Shown here: one piece after another, positions 50,047 to 57,830 of the stretch
Layout of the letters: each line of letters begins with the position of its first letter
How positions within the stretch are numbered: position 1 is the stretch's first letter
Assembly: GCF_002251385.1 (NCBI RefSeq)
Contig: NZ_NPJJ01000003.1
Span: 62,001-126,000 of the forward strand
Direction: 5' to 3'
Origin: Prevotella sp. P5-108
GTDB lineage: Bacteria > Bacteroidota > Bacteroidia > Bacteroidales > Bacteroidaceae
Length of the DNA: 64,000 nt
Notes under the pieces: generated by a model
What the model saw: the letters and a program-made list of their open reading frames with translations, nothing else
What the model was told of the DNA's origin: nothing
Database searches by the model: none
Position numbers and translations under genes: made by a program

Positions 50047-50709
50047 CTATTCGGCTGCCGTCGGCGGAGCTTTGACCTCTTCAAATTCGTCCACCTCGCC
50101 CGCCGACTCGTTCTCGTCAAACGGGTCGATAAAGTTGATGGAGTCGGCTTCGTCTACCATGCCGCTGCCAGCCTGTACCACTATCGGGTCGTCGACAGCC
50201 ACGCGGTCGCCCGCCGACACATGGCGTCCGTGTACGGTGATGCCATAGACCCAGTCCTTCTCGCCGGGCACGCGTTGGGGTGTGCCGAGCCTGAAGCCCA
50301 TGGCAGAGAGTCGCGCCATAGCTTCGCGCAGCGAACTGTTGTCTATCACGTCGGGAATGGTGAGGGTTGGGGTATGCAGCGAGTTGATGGTGACATAGAT
50401 TACGTGTCCCGACTTCACCTTGTCGCCCGCTGCAGGCGACTGGCTCAGGATGCAGTCGGGAGGGAGAGTCTTGACATAGCCGGTATCATTGACCACCATC
50501 ACCAGATTGAGGTCGGCCATGATACGGTCGGCGTCAGCAAAGCGCTTATCCTTCAGGTTGGGCACGGTTATGGCTTCGCCATGATGGGTATAGGCGTCGA
50601 GGGCGAACTTCACCCCTATCACCAATGCCAGCACCACCAGTGCCATAGCGCAAAGGTTGCCCCACAGATAACGGCTTTTCAATTTGCCAATAATATCGGA
50701 TGAATTCAT
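50047..50709 (-). CDS. Membrane-anchored PASTA-domain protein
   Basis: 220 residues from the ATG at 50709; a longer frame would run through the promoter at 50728-50758. One membrane helix (about 17-38, LCAMALVVLALVIGVKFALD) follows a short cytoplasmic head, then two PASTA domains: ITVPNLKDKRFADADRIMADLNLV and IPDVIDNSSLREAMARLSAMGF, each starting with the VPNL/IPDV type strand. An acidic tail ends the protein. PASTA domains sense or bind peptidoglycan precursors, but there is no kinase domain here. The gene heads the operon with rluD-like, ddl, acyltransferase and NigD-like genes. Confidence 0.9.
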   Translation of the reverse strand: MNSSDIIGKLKSRYLWGNLCAMALVVLALVIGVKFALDAYTHHGEAITVPNLKDKRFADADRIMADLNLVMVVNDTGYVKTLPPDCILSQSPAAGDKVKSGHVIYVTINSLHTPTLTIPDVIDNSSLREAMARLSAMGFRLGTPQRVPGEKDWVYGITVHGRHVSAGDRVAVDDPIVVQAGSGMVDEADSINFIDPFDENESAGEVDEFEEVKAPPTAAE

Positions 50710-50727
50710 CTGTCGTAATTTTCTGCA

Positions 50728-50758
50728 CAAAGTTAGTGCAAACCGAAGACAATACAAA
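50728..50758 (-). promoter_or_regulatory. Promoter of the PASTA-rluD-ddl operon
   Basis: Minus-strand TTTG (50758-50755), exactly 19 bases, TAACTTTG (50735-50728): a full consensus, 18 bases before the start codon. Confidence 0.85.
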
Positions 50759-50812
50759 GAAAAAACGTATGTATTTTCATTTTGTATTGTTGAGGTGCCG
50801 CCGTAACTTATG

Positions 50813-50843
50813 TAAAGTTAGTGCAAACCGAAGATATTACAAA
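50813..50843 (-). promoter_or_regulatory. Duplicated, partly decayed copy of the operon promoter
   Basis: A 21-base block at 50729-50749 recurs exactly at 50814-50834. In this copy TTTG (50843-50840) and the 19-base spacing are kept, but the -7 box reads TAACTTTA. It may be a weaker second promoter. Confidence 0.55.
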
Positions 50844-50944
50844 ATAAATCTCCTTTATTTTTAATATTGGTGAGTTCGAGAAGGCCGCCATGGCGTTTAG
50901 CATCATCCGAAGACGCCGATAGTAATGCCAAAAGCCACTTCGCT

Positions 50945-51034
50945 GGCTCGTATCGTATGGCGCGGATGCGCGTTTCGGAAGGCACGGACACGCGTTTCGG
51001 AAGGCACGTACACACGTTTCGGACGATACGAGCC
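50945..51034. repeat. Inverted repeat enclosing three short tandem repeats
   Basis: GGCTCGTATCGT (50945-50956) is exactly mirrored at 51023-51034. Between them CGCGTTTCGGAAGGCACG occurs three times with small changes. Confidence 0.75.
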
Positions 51035-51041
51035 GGCGGAG

Positions 51042-51175
51042 TTGGTCAGGATATTTGTAGAGGTGGTCTCCAGCGTCGCAGAGAGGGTCAGGAGATTTGT
51101 GGAGGTCATCAGAAATTTTGTGGAGATAGTCATAATTTTCGTAGAGGTCATCAGAAAAATTGTGGCGATGGTCAC
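51042..51175. repeat. Degenerate 24-base minisatellite
   Basis: GTCATCAGAAATTTTGTGGA-like units recur every 24 or so bases. In one frame they encode an FVEVI-type octapeptide, but the frame has no start context, no family and merges with the next repeat, so it is treated as non-coding. Confidence 0.65.
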
Positions 51176-51189
51176 GGGGTGCACAGAGT

Positions 51190-51397
51190 TGGTTGGTAGG
51201 GGCGCGTGGTTATCCGTGGGGTGCGATGGGTTGGTCGGTCGGGGTGTGTGGGTGTCCTTGGGGGCTGCGATGGGTTGGTTGGTAGGGTTGTGTGGGTGTC
51301 CGTGGGGTGTGATGGGTTGGTTGGTCGGGGTGTGTGGGTGTCCGTGGGGTGCGATGGGTTGGTTGTTCGGGGTGTGTGGGTGCCCGTGGTGTGCGGT
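51190..51397. repeat. 42-base G/T-rich minisatellite, about 4.5 copies
   Basis: Units containing GCGATGGGTTGGTTGGT and GGGGTGTGTGGGTG start at about 51223, 51266, 51308 and 51350, with a half unit before. The G-runs on one strand could form quadruplexes. Confidence 0.8.
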
Positions 51398-51410
51398 GAG
51401 AGGATGGTGC

Positions 51411-51541
51411 GCACCCTTGGCAACTCTGTAGGAGTTGCGATTTCATAGCCCAGGGTTGAGGTGCGCAGCGCCTCTACCCTGGGTACAATGATAAAAGATA
51501 AAGCTACTCTGAAGGAGTTGCGATTAGCCGTAGGCGTTACC
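51411..51541 (-). repeat. Hairpin-repeat copy, reverse orientation
   Basis: Same structure as 8408-8551: GCAACTCTGTAGGAGTTGC, the CCCAGGGTTGAGG...CCTCTACCCTGGG hairpin and a GCGATTAGCCGTAGGCGTTA end box. Base changes in the first hairpin keep the stem paired. Confidence 0.85.
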
Positions 51542-51631
51542 CGCAGCGAGGTTTTCCCGGTTTATATTTTATGATAATTTTCCCATGAGGGAACGTTCTC
51601 GGGTTTGGAACATTTGATAATTTTCCCCTGA

Positions 51632-51757
51632 GGGTAACGCCTACGGCTAATCGCAACACTTACAGCGTTGCATGGCTGGTGGGGTGGATACCCAGGGTAG
51701 CGTGCTTCGCCCGCAACCCTGGGCTGGGGAATCGCAACACTTACAGCGTTGCTGTTG
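51632..51757 (+). repeat. Hairpin-repeat copy, forward orientation
   Basis: Same order as the 6.4-7.5 kb units, with GCAACACTTACAGCGTTGC in both outer hairpins and ACCCAGGGT/ACCCTGGG in the middle. With 51411-51541 it forms a divergent pair about 90 bases apart. Confidence 0.85.
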
Positions 51758-51765
51758 CTTGTGTA

Positions 51766-52052
51766 AGCCCCTCCCCGAACTCTCCCCAAGGGGCAGGAGT
51801 TCCACATCAAGCCCCATTCCAACCCTCCTAATGCCTTCTTCAAGGTGAAGGAGTTCCAACGGAAGCCCCATCCCAGCCTTCCCCAAGTGGAAGGAGCACC
51901 AACTGCTGGCCTATCCCAGCTTTCTTCAAGGTGAAGGAGTACCAACAGAAGCCCCTCCCGACCTTTCACATGGGGAAGGAGCGCCATCCAAGTGCCTTAA
52001 ACACAGCGGGATAGGACTCCCGCCCCTTGGGGAGGGTTGGGGAGGGGCTTCA
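51766..52052. repeat. GC-rich inverted repeat element with internal degenerate tandem copies
   Basis: Outer arms AAGCCCCTCCCC...CTCCCCAAGGGGC and GCCCCTTGGGGAGG...GGGGAGGGGCTT are inverted copies, as at 8727-8832. Inside, about five degraded copies of an AAGCCCCATCCCAGCCTTCC...GGTGAAGGAG unit follow in tandem. No coding sense is seen. Confidence 0.7.
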
Positions 52053-52100
52053 GTTGGGGGCGATTCTGGGGCTATTGCCCCTGGCTATGACTCTGGAAGA

Positions 52101-54332
52101 CTACTTGCCCATGACAAACTCGAGGGTGCCACCTGCCATGATGTCTGCGTAGGTGATGTAGTTCTTCTTATACTTCTTGCCGTTGAGCTTGACCGCCTTG
52201 ATGTAGCAGTCGTCGGCGCCGCGGCGGTTGGTCTTTACGGTGAAGGTCTTGCCGTTGGCGAGGGTGATGTCTGCGCGGCGCAGCTGGGGCGAGCCGAAGC
52301 TGTATACGCCCGACGCGGGGTCTACGGGGTAGAAGCCCATGCTCGACCAGATGTACCATGACGACATCTGTCCGCAGTCCTCGTTGCCCGAGTAGCCGTC
52401 GATGCGGTTGAAGTACTGCTCGGTCATCACCTTGTTGGTGTAGTACTGTGCCTTGCGGTCTGCGCCGACCCAGTTGTAAAGGTATGCGCAGTGGTGGCTG
52501 GGCTCGTTACCGTGGGCGTACTGTCCTATAAATCCGCTGGCATTGCCGCCGCCGTCGAGGTCCACTCGGGTGGTGTCGGCGAAGAGGTGGTCGAGTTCCT
52601 TCTCAAACTTTTTGTTGCCACCCATGAGTGCTATCATGTCGGGCACATCGTGGGGCACGAAGAAGTTGTACTGCCAGGCGTTGCCTTCGGCATAGGGGTG
52701 CATGCCCTTGGGTCGGTAGGTGTATGGATTGAATGGCTCCATCCACTTGCCGTTCTCGTCTTTGGCGCGGAAGAAACCAGTCTTCTCGTCGTAGAGGTTG
52801 CGGTAGAGGTGGGCACGGCGGTTGAAGTATTCATAGTCGTCCATCTTGCCCAGGTGCTTGGCGAGTCGCGCCACGCAGGCATCGTCGAAGGCGTTCTCGA
52901 GCGTGATGGAGACTGACTCTATCTGTCGTGTCTCGGGCAGATAGCCATACTGCTCGAGCAACTTCCATGGCGACTGGCGGTGCTCGCGCATCGAGGTGCC
53001 ACGCACAGCCTCGTAGACGCGCTCGGCGTCGACTCCGGGCAGGCCCTTGAGGGCTGCGTCGACCATCACGGGTATGGCGTGGTTGCCTATCATGCAGTAG
53101 TTTTCAGATCCCCACAGCTGCCAGATGGGCAGATAGCCATAGACGTCGTACTGGCGCAGCATGCTCTTGACCATATCGCCCACTCGCTCGGGCTTGAGCA
53201 GTGCATAAAGCGGGTTGCAGGCACGGAAGGTGTCCCAGAGGGAGAAGGTGCTGTAGTGGGTCTCGCCCTCGGGCAGACGCGCGTCGGTGAAGTCGGAGCG
53301 GGTGTAGGCGCCGTTGACATCGGAGACGGTGTTGGGCTGGATATAGGCGTGGTAGAGGCCGGTGTAGAAGATGGCCTTCTGGTCGTCGGTGCCGTCGATG
53401 CGTATGTTGGCGAGCTCCTTCTCCCAGGCTGCCACTGCCTGCTGCTGGACAGCCTCGAAACTCCATCCGGGGTTCTCGGCCTCCATGTTTTCGCGGGCAT
53501 TGTCTACGCTCACGGGCGAGAGCGCTACCTTGACGATGAGGGGCTCGCTCGATGCGCCGAAGTCGAGGAAGCAGCGGGTGTCGCGGCCGTTGGCCACGTC
53601 GCCGTCTACATAGACCTCCTTACCCTGGCGGAATGTCTTTGCCACTACGGGGCGTGAGAACTGGGCGTAGAAGTATACCTTGCGCGCCTTCTGCCATCCG
53701 CTGAGCATGCGGTAGCCCACCAGCGTGGTGGCGTTGACGAGGCGCAGCTGCGAATTGAAGATGATGGTCTTGCGGTCGCCGCCACGGTTCTGTCCGGCGT
53801 GCCTCATGTCGAACGCCAGCGTCTGGGGCTTGCCTGCGGGATAGGTGATGCGGGTCATGCCCGTGCGGGTGGTGGCGGTGAGCTCGGTGTTGATGCCAGA
53901 GGCGTCGAAACGAACCGCATAATATCCCACGGAGGCCTTCTCGTTGTCGTGGCTGAAGGTGGCGGGGTAGAGGTCTTCGCCCTGCAGACGGGTGATGGGC
54001 TCTACCGATGGCTGCATCATCACGTCGAGCAGGTCTACACAGCCGGTGCCGCTCAGATGGGTGTGGGCGAAGCCGTAGATGGTATTCAGGCTGTAGTCGT
54101 AGCCCGATGCGCCGTCGCCATTGGGGCATACAAACTCTTCGGGGCTCAGCTGGACCATGCCAAAGGGAGTGGTGGCGCCGGGGAAGTTGCCGCCCTTGAG
54201 GCTGTGGGCATCTACCTGGCCGGTGCCGATAAACGGGTTGACATAACGCGTCACGCCCTCGTCGGTCTGTGCCCATGAGGGCATGGCGGCCATGAGTGCC
54301 AACGCTAACATGCAGTGCTTGATGATTTTCAT
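52101..54332 (-). CDS. GH92 alpha-mannosidase
   Basis: 743 residues with a signal peptide (LALALMAAMPSWAQ). The family is clear from VNPFIGTG, GGNFPGATTPFGMVQLSPE in pieces, GYDYSLNTIYGFAHTHLSGTGC, TFSLWDTFRACNPLY, and the catalytic-domain end EDCGQMSSWYIWSSMGFYPVDPASGVY over two blocks. GH92 enzymes are calcium-dependent exo-alpha-mannosidases, mostly alpha-1,2, that trim high-mannose N-glycans or yeast mannan. This fits the GH18 ENGase at 3872 functionally, though they lie 48 kb apart. It is monocistronic, with a TATATTTG box at 54371-54364 and an 18-base motif copy in its leader. Confidence 0.96.
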   Translation of the reverse strand: MKIIKHCMLALALMAAMPSWAQTDEGVTRYVNPFIGTGQVDAHSLKGGNFPGATTPFGMVQLSPEEFVCPNGDGASGYDYSLNTIYGFAHTHLSGTGCVDLLDVMMQPSVEPITRLQGEDLYPATFSHDNEKASVGYYAVRFDASGINTELTATTRTGMTRITYPAGKPQTLAFDMRHAGQNRGGDRKTIIFNSQLRLVNATTLVGYRMLSGWQKARKVYFYAQFSRPVVAKTFRQGKEVYVDGDVANGRDTRCFLDFGASSEPLIVKVALSPVSVDNARENMEAENPGWSFEAVQQQAVAAWEKELANIRIDGTDDQKAIFYTGLYHAYIQPNTVSDVNGAYTRSDFTDARLPEGETHYSTFSLWDTFRACNPLYALLKPERVGDMVKSMLRQYDVYGYLPIWQLWGSENYCMIGNHAIPVMVDAALKGLPGVDAERVYEAVRGTSMREHRQSPWKLLEQYGYLPETRQIESVSITLENAFDDACVARLAKHLGKMDDYEYFNRRAHLYRNLYDEKTGFFRAKDENGKWMEPFNPYTYRPKGMHPYAEGNAWQYNFFVPHDVPDMIALMGGNKKFEKELDHLFADTTRVDLDGGGNASGFIGQYAHGNEPSHHCAYLYNWVGADRKAQYYTNKVMTEQYFNRIDGYSGNEDCGQMSSWYIWSSMGFYPVDPASGVYSFGSPQLRRADITLANGKTFTVKTNRRGADDCYIKAVKLNGKKYKKNYITYADIMAGGTLEFVMGK

Positions 54333-54345
54333 AATGGTAACTGTC

Positions 54346-54371
54346 TATATATATAATATGGTGCAAATATA
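54346..54371 (-). promoter_or_regulatory. -7 box and adjoining 18-base motif copy upstream of GH92
   Basis: Minus-strand TATATTTG (54371-54364) runs straight into CACCATATTATATATATA (54363-54346), one mismatch from the recurrent motif. This places the motif at the very start of the message. Confidence 0.55.
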
Positions 54372-54450
54372 AAAAAAAGTAAGGACAACGGCGAAGACGG
54401 TGGCTGAAAAACTGCGGACGCGGACAAATATTGCAGCCAACAGCCTAAAA

Positions 54451-54508
54451 ACCACAGCCCCGCCCTCGGCTCGCGGCGCGCCGATGGGCGTGGGCGCAGG
54501 GCTGTGGT
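54451..54508. repeat. GC-rich inverted repeat in the GH92 upstream region
   Basis: ACCACAGCCC (54451-54460) is mirrored by GGGCTGTGGT (54499-54508). The 54372-54650 stretch is otherwise featureless and very GC-rich. Confidence 0.55.
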
Positions 54509-54651
54509 GCGGGCGGCGTGACGACTACTGCGGGTCGGCAACCGTGGCTGACGACGAAGCAAGGACAGACGGGGCGAGGGACAAGGGACGGCCGGTGGCG
54601 CAGGGCTGCCGCCCAAACGGTGTGGGGCAAAGTCTGATGACCGTGGGGGAT

Positions 54652-54695
54652 AAAAAAAACACGTTTGCAGATGGCTTGCGGCATCTGCAAACGTG
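54652..54695 (-). terminator. Terminator of the murF-glycosyltransferase operon
   Basis: CACGTTTGCAGATG (54660-54673) pairs perfectly with CATCTGCAAACGTG (54682-54695); on the minus strand eight T follow. Confidence 0.92.
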
Positions 54696-54781
54696 ATGAT
54701 AATCGTATCTGTGGCGGGCTCGGGTACGCCCGAGCGAGCTTCGGCGAGGCTCAAGATGGGGGTGAGCGGTCGGGGCGCGGT

Positions 54782-55906
54782 CTATCCCCGGATGACGCGG
54801 CGATAGACATCGAGCACCTGGGCTCCCACGTTGTTGCCCTCAAACCGGGCCACATATTCCATGCTGCGGGCTATGCGCTCGTCGCGCCCGGGAGCTCCCA
54901 CGAGCACCTGGCTGATGGCATGGGCCATGGCTCGGTCGTCGTCGGGGTCTACGTAGAGGCAGTCGGGTCCTCCCGCCTCTTCCAGACAACTGCCCGTGCA
55001 GCCCACTACAGGCAGCCCGCTCTGGATGGCTTCGATGATGGGCACGCCGAAACCCTCGTAGCGCGAGGGGTAGACACACGCCTCTGCCATCTGGTAGAGC
55101 GAGGGCAGGTCGGCATTGGGCACACCGCTGAGCCAGCGCACCCGGTCGCCCAGTCCGTGGGCGGCGATGTAGTCCTTGACCTCCTGCGCATAGTCGGTCT
55201 GCCGGCCCACGATGACCAGCGCCACATCGTCTATGTGCTGCAGCGCCTTCACCGCCAGCAGTATGTTCTTGCGTCGCTCTACGGTGCCCACGTTGATGAT
55301 GTAACGGCTGGGCAGCACGTAGCGGGCGTGCACATCCTGGAGCTTGGCATCGCTCTCGCGCAACTTGAAGTGGGTGCTGCAGCTCTGGTAGATAACCTCG
55401 ATGCGTTCGGGGTTTACGTGTCCGTAGTGCATGATGTCGCGCTTGGTGCACTCGCTGATGGCTATGATGCGGTCTGCCTGGGCTATGGTGCGGTGGAACT
55501 TCCATGTGTATATCTTCACATCGGCCCGGTTGTAGTACTCGGGATGTCGCATGAAGATGAGGTCGTGGATGGTGACCACCGTGCGGATGCCGCTGCGGTG
55601 GATGCCCAGTGGCAGCTCGCCCGAGAGTCCATGATAGAGGTCTACGGCGTCGCGGCGCAGGTCGCCCACGATGCCCCACGAGCGCCAGAGCCACTTGGGC
55701 ATGTGGCCGCGGGGGTAGACAAAGTCCATATTGGCGGTGGTGCGTACCTGGGTGCGCAGGTCGTCGCGTCCGGCGTCGGGGGCATAGAGCAGCAGACGGG
55801 TGTCGGCATCGATGATGCCCGCGAGGTTGTTGGCCAGATTGCGTCCGTAACTGCCCAGCCCCGTGCCGTTGCGCACGATGCGTTTGGCGTCAAGTCCTAT
55901 TTTCAT
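54782..55906 (-). CDS. Family 4 glycosyltransferase (GT-B)
   Basis: 374 residues from the ATG at 55906 (MKIGLDAKRIVRNGTGLGSYGRNL in pieces); the 52 codons before it overlap murF and are not family-like. Two Rossmann domains are visible, with a VTIHDLIFMRHPEYY segment, YIINVGTVERRKNILLAVKAL and the donor-site EGFGVPIIEAIQSGLPVVG carrying the EX7E motif (Glu to Glu). It transfers a sugar from a nucleotide donor, probably in surface polysaccharide synthesis. It starts 10 bases after the murF stop and is co-transcribed with it. Confidence 0.92.
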   Translation of the reverse strand: MKIGLDAKRIVRNGTGLGSYGRNLANNLAGIIDADTRLLLYAPDAGRDDLRTQVRTTANMDFVYPRGHMPKWLWRSWGIVGDLRRDAVDLYHGLSGELPLGIHRSGIRTVVTIHDLIFMRHPEYYNRADVKIYTWKFHRTIAQADRIIAISECTKRDIMHYGHVNPERIEVIYQSCSTHFKLRESDAKLQDVHARYVLPSRYIINVGTVERRKNILLAVKALQHIDDVALVIVGRQTDYAQEVKDYIAAHGLGDRVRWLSGVPNADLPSLYQMAEACVYPSRYEGFGVPIIEAIQSGLPVVGCTGSCLEEAGGPDCLYVDPDDDRAMAHAISQVLVGAPGRDERIARSMEYVARFEGNNVGAQVLDVYRRVIRG

Positions 55907-55916
55907 GTTGTCGGTG

Positions 55917-57215
55917 TTAAAGCAGTGGGGGCAACTCGTAGAGATGTATGCCGTTGCTGCCCTTGATGAGGATATAATGGTCGCGTATGTCGTTGTCGGC
56001 GAGGGCTTGCTTGACCTCCTCCACATCGGCAAACTTGCGATACGCGGTGTCGGTATGGGCAAACTCTTCGCCTACGAGCCATACATCCTTGAGTCCGAGA
56101 GAGGCTATGTGGTCTGCTATGCGCTGGTGCTCCTCGTGTGAGGCGGCTCCCAGTTCGCGCATGTCGCCGAGGATGGCCATCTTGTGGTCTACCTGCATGA
56201 AGGCGAAGTTGTCTACCGCCGCCTTCATGCTGGTTGGGTTGGCGTTGTAGGCATCCACGATGAGCGAGTTGCGCTGGGTCACGGTGAGCTGGGAGCGGTT
56301 GTTGCTCGGGATGTAGTGCTCGAGAGCATGGCATATCTGCTCGGGGCTCACGCCGAAACGGAGTCCGATGGTGATGGCTGCCAGCATGTTAGTGATATTG
56401 TATGTGCCTATGAGGTGGGTCTGCACGCGGTAGGTGGCGCCGTGGGTCCACTCGAAGCAGAGGAACGGGGCGCTGCTAACCACCCTTCCCATTACGTCGG
56501 CATGGCTTGCGGCGTCGGCAGAGTAGGTCATGGTGTCGTCGAGATGGCGCTCGGCGGCCATGGCGGTGAGGTAGGGGTTGGCGGCGTCGATGAAGGTCTG
56601 GCAGTGGTGGGCAGCGAGGAAGTCGTAGAGTTCGCCCTTGGTGGCCATCACGCCCTCGAACGAGCCGAAGCCCTGCAGGTGGGCTCGGCCCACGTTGGTA
56701 ATCATGCCGCAGGTGGGCTCGACATACTCGACCAGTGCGCGGATGTCTCCGGGATGGGATGCGCCCATCTCCACTACGGCTATCTCGTGGGTGTCGTTGA
56801 GTCGCAGCAGCGTCTTGGGCACTCCCACATCGTTGTTGAAGTTGCCCTCGGTGTGCATCACGCAGTAGCGCTCGGCGAGCACAGCCGATACGAGCTCCTT
56901 GGTAGTGGTCTTGCCGTTGGTGCCCGTGATGCCTATCACGGGGATGTCGAACTGGCGGCGGTGCTCGCGTGCCAGCTCCTTGAAGGTGGTCAGACAGTCG
57001 TCGACCAGGATGTGTCGGCCGTCGTCCTTATAGTATTCCTTGTTGTCTATCACCACATAGGCGCAGCCCTTGTCGAGAGCGGCGTCGGCGAAAAGGTTGC
57101 CGTCGAACGAGGCGCCCCTGAGCGCGATGAAGATGCTTCCCTCCGGACAGTTGCGGCTGTCGGTGGTTACGGTGGGGTGTTGTTGGTACAATTGGTATAA
57201 TTGTCTGCTATCCAT
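55917..57215 (-). CDS. murF: UDP-N-acetylmuramoyl-tripeptide--D-alanyl-D-alanine ligase
   Basis: 432 residues, full length. The N-terminal domain has VTTDSRNCPEGSIFIALRG (Mur ligase uridine site), the ATP loop GITGTNGKTTTKEL (Lys102) and EMGASHPGDIRAL of the central domain, and the C-terminal domain ends with AILGDMRELG and IKGSNGIHLYELP. It adds D-Ala-D-Ala, made by Ddl (47928), to the UDP-MurNAc-tripeptide. It stands outside the usual mur cluster, paired with a glycosyltransferase. Confidence 0.97.
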   Translation of the reverse strand: MDSRQLYQLYQQHPTVTTDSRNCPEGSIFIALRGASFDGNLFADAALDKGCAYVVIDNKEYYKDDGRHILVDDCLTTFKELAREHRRQFDIPVIGITGTNGKTTTKELVSAVLAERYCVMHTEGNFNNDVGVPKTLLRLNDTHEIAVVEMGASHPGDIRALVEYVEPTCGMITNVGRAHLQGFGSFEGVMATKGELYDFLAAHHCQTFIDAANPYLTAMAAERHLDDTMTYSADAASHADVMGRVVSSAPFLCFEWTHGATYRVQTHLIGTYNITNMLAAITIGLRFGVSPEQICHALEHYIPSNNRSQLTVTQRNSLIVDAYNANPTSMKAAVDNFAFMQVDHKMAILGDMRELGAASHEEHQRIADHIASLGLKDVWLVGEEFAHTDTAYRKFADVEEVKQALADNDIRDHYILIKGSNGIHLYELPPLL

Positions 57216-57235
57216 AGCTTATGTCATTTACATCG

Positions 57236-57243
57236 CAAAAGTA
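57236..57243 (-). promoter_or_regulatory. -7 box of murF
   Basis: Minus-strand TACTTTTG, 21 bases before the start. No clear TTTG partner. Confidence 0.5.
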
Positions 57244-57700
57244 CAAAAAATATTTTACCTTGAACCACAACGGGACGAAAAATGTGCGCACGGTGCAGAC
57301 GATAGCCTCTATTGGCGTGGAGATGATGCCCGCCGGCGCGGATGTAGGCTGTGGATGGGTATATATAAATAAGGTGGGGCTGCGGTGCATAAGGCGTTCT
57401 CTCGCCGTGCCGCCTGCAGGGGCGAAGATGCCGCAAAAAGTCTTGATTCTTTTCAGGGCTCCGCCCTATGCGGCGGTGCGTGGGGGTGGATGTTGCCGAG
57501 AGGGGCTTGGCACAATGGCGGACCTTTTGGGGTTGCTCTTTTTTTCGTGTTTCTGTCCTTTGCGATCTATCCCTTTATGTAATAATGTTTGTGTTGATAA
57601 TCATGCCGTCAGTGTGTGCTTGACCGCGGTGTGTGAATGTTGACAAAAAGTTGAAAAATGGAGTTTCTACGCTTCTGTCAGATTGACATAGGTCAAGAAA

Positions 57701-57715
57701 GGGGGGGGGGGGGGG
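57701..57715 (+). repeat. Run of 15 G
   Basis: A 15-base G tract, preceded by AAGAAA, ends 40 bases before the -7 box of the 1100-residue surface protein. Apart from this and an 18-base motif relative at 57360-57376, the 57244-57755 gap shows no gene. Confidence 0.9.
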
Positions 57716-57755
57716 AATACTTCATGGAAATTTTCGGTTAGAGGATTTTAATGGG

Positions 57756-57763
57756 TACCTTTG
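57756..57763 (+). promoter_or_regulatory. -7 box of the large surface protein
   Basis: TACCTTTG matches TAnnTTTG, 67 bases before the start codon. The -33 region has no TTTG, so promoter strength may depend on other upstream sequence, including the G tract. Confidence 0.6.
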
Positions 57764-57830
57764 CACCCCAGAATTAAGCAAACTAATTATTACTTCAGAA
57801 ATTAGATAGAAAACAAAAGTTATATAAGTT

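Noticed and set aside
50925..51431. 168-codon open frame
   Set aside because: It spans three unrelated tandem repeats and extends into a hairpin repeat; no start context or domain.
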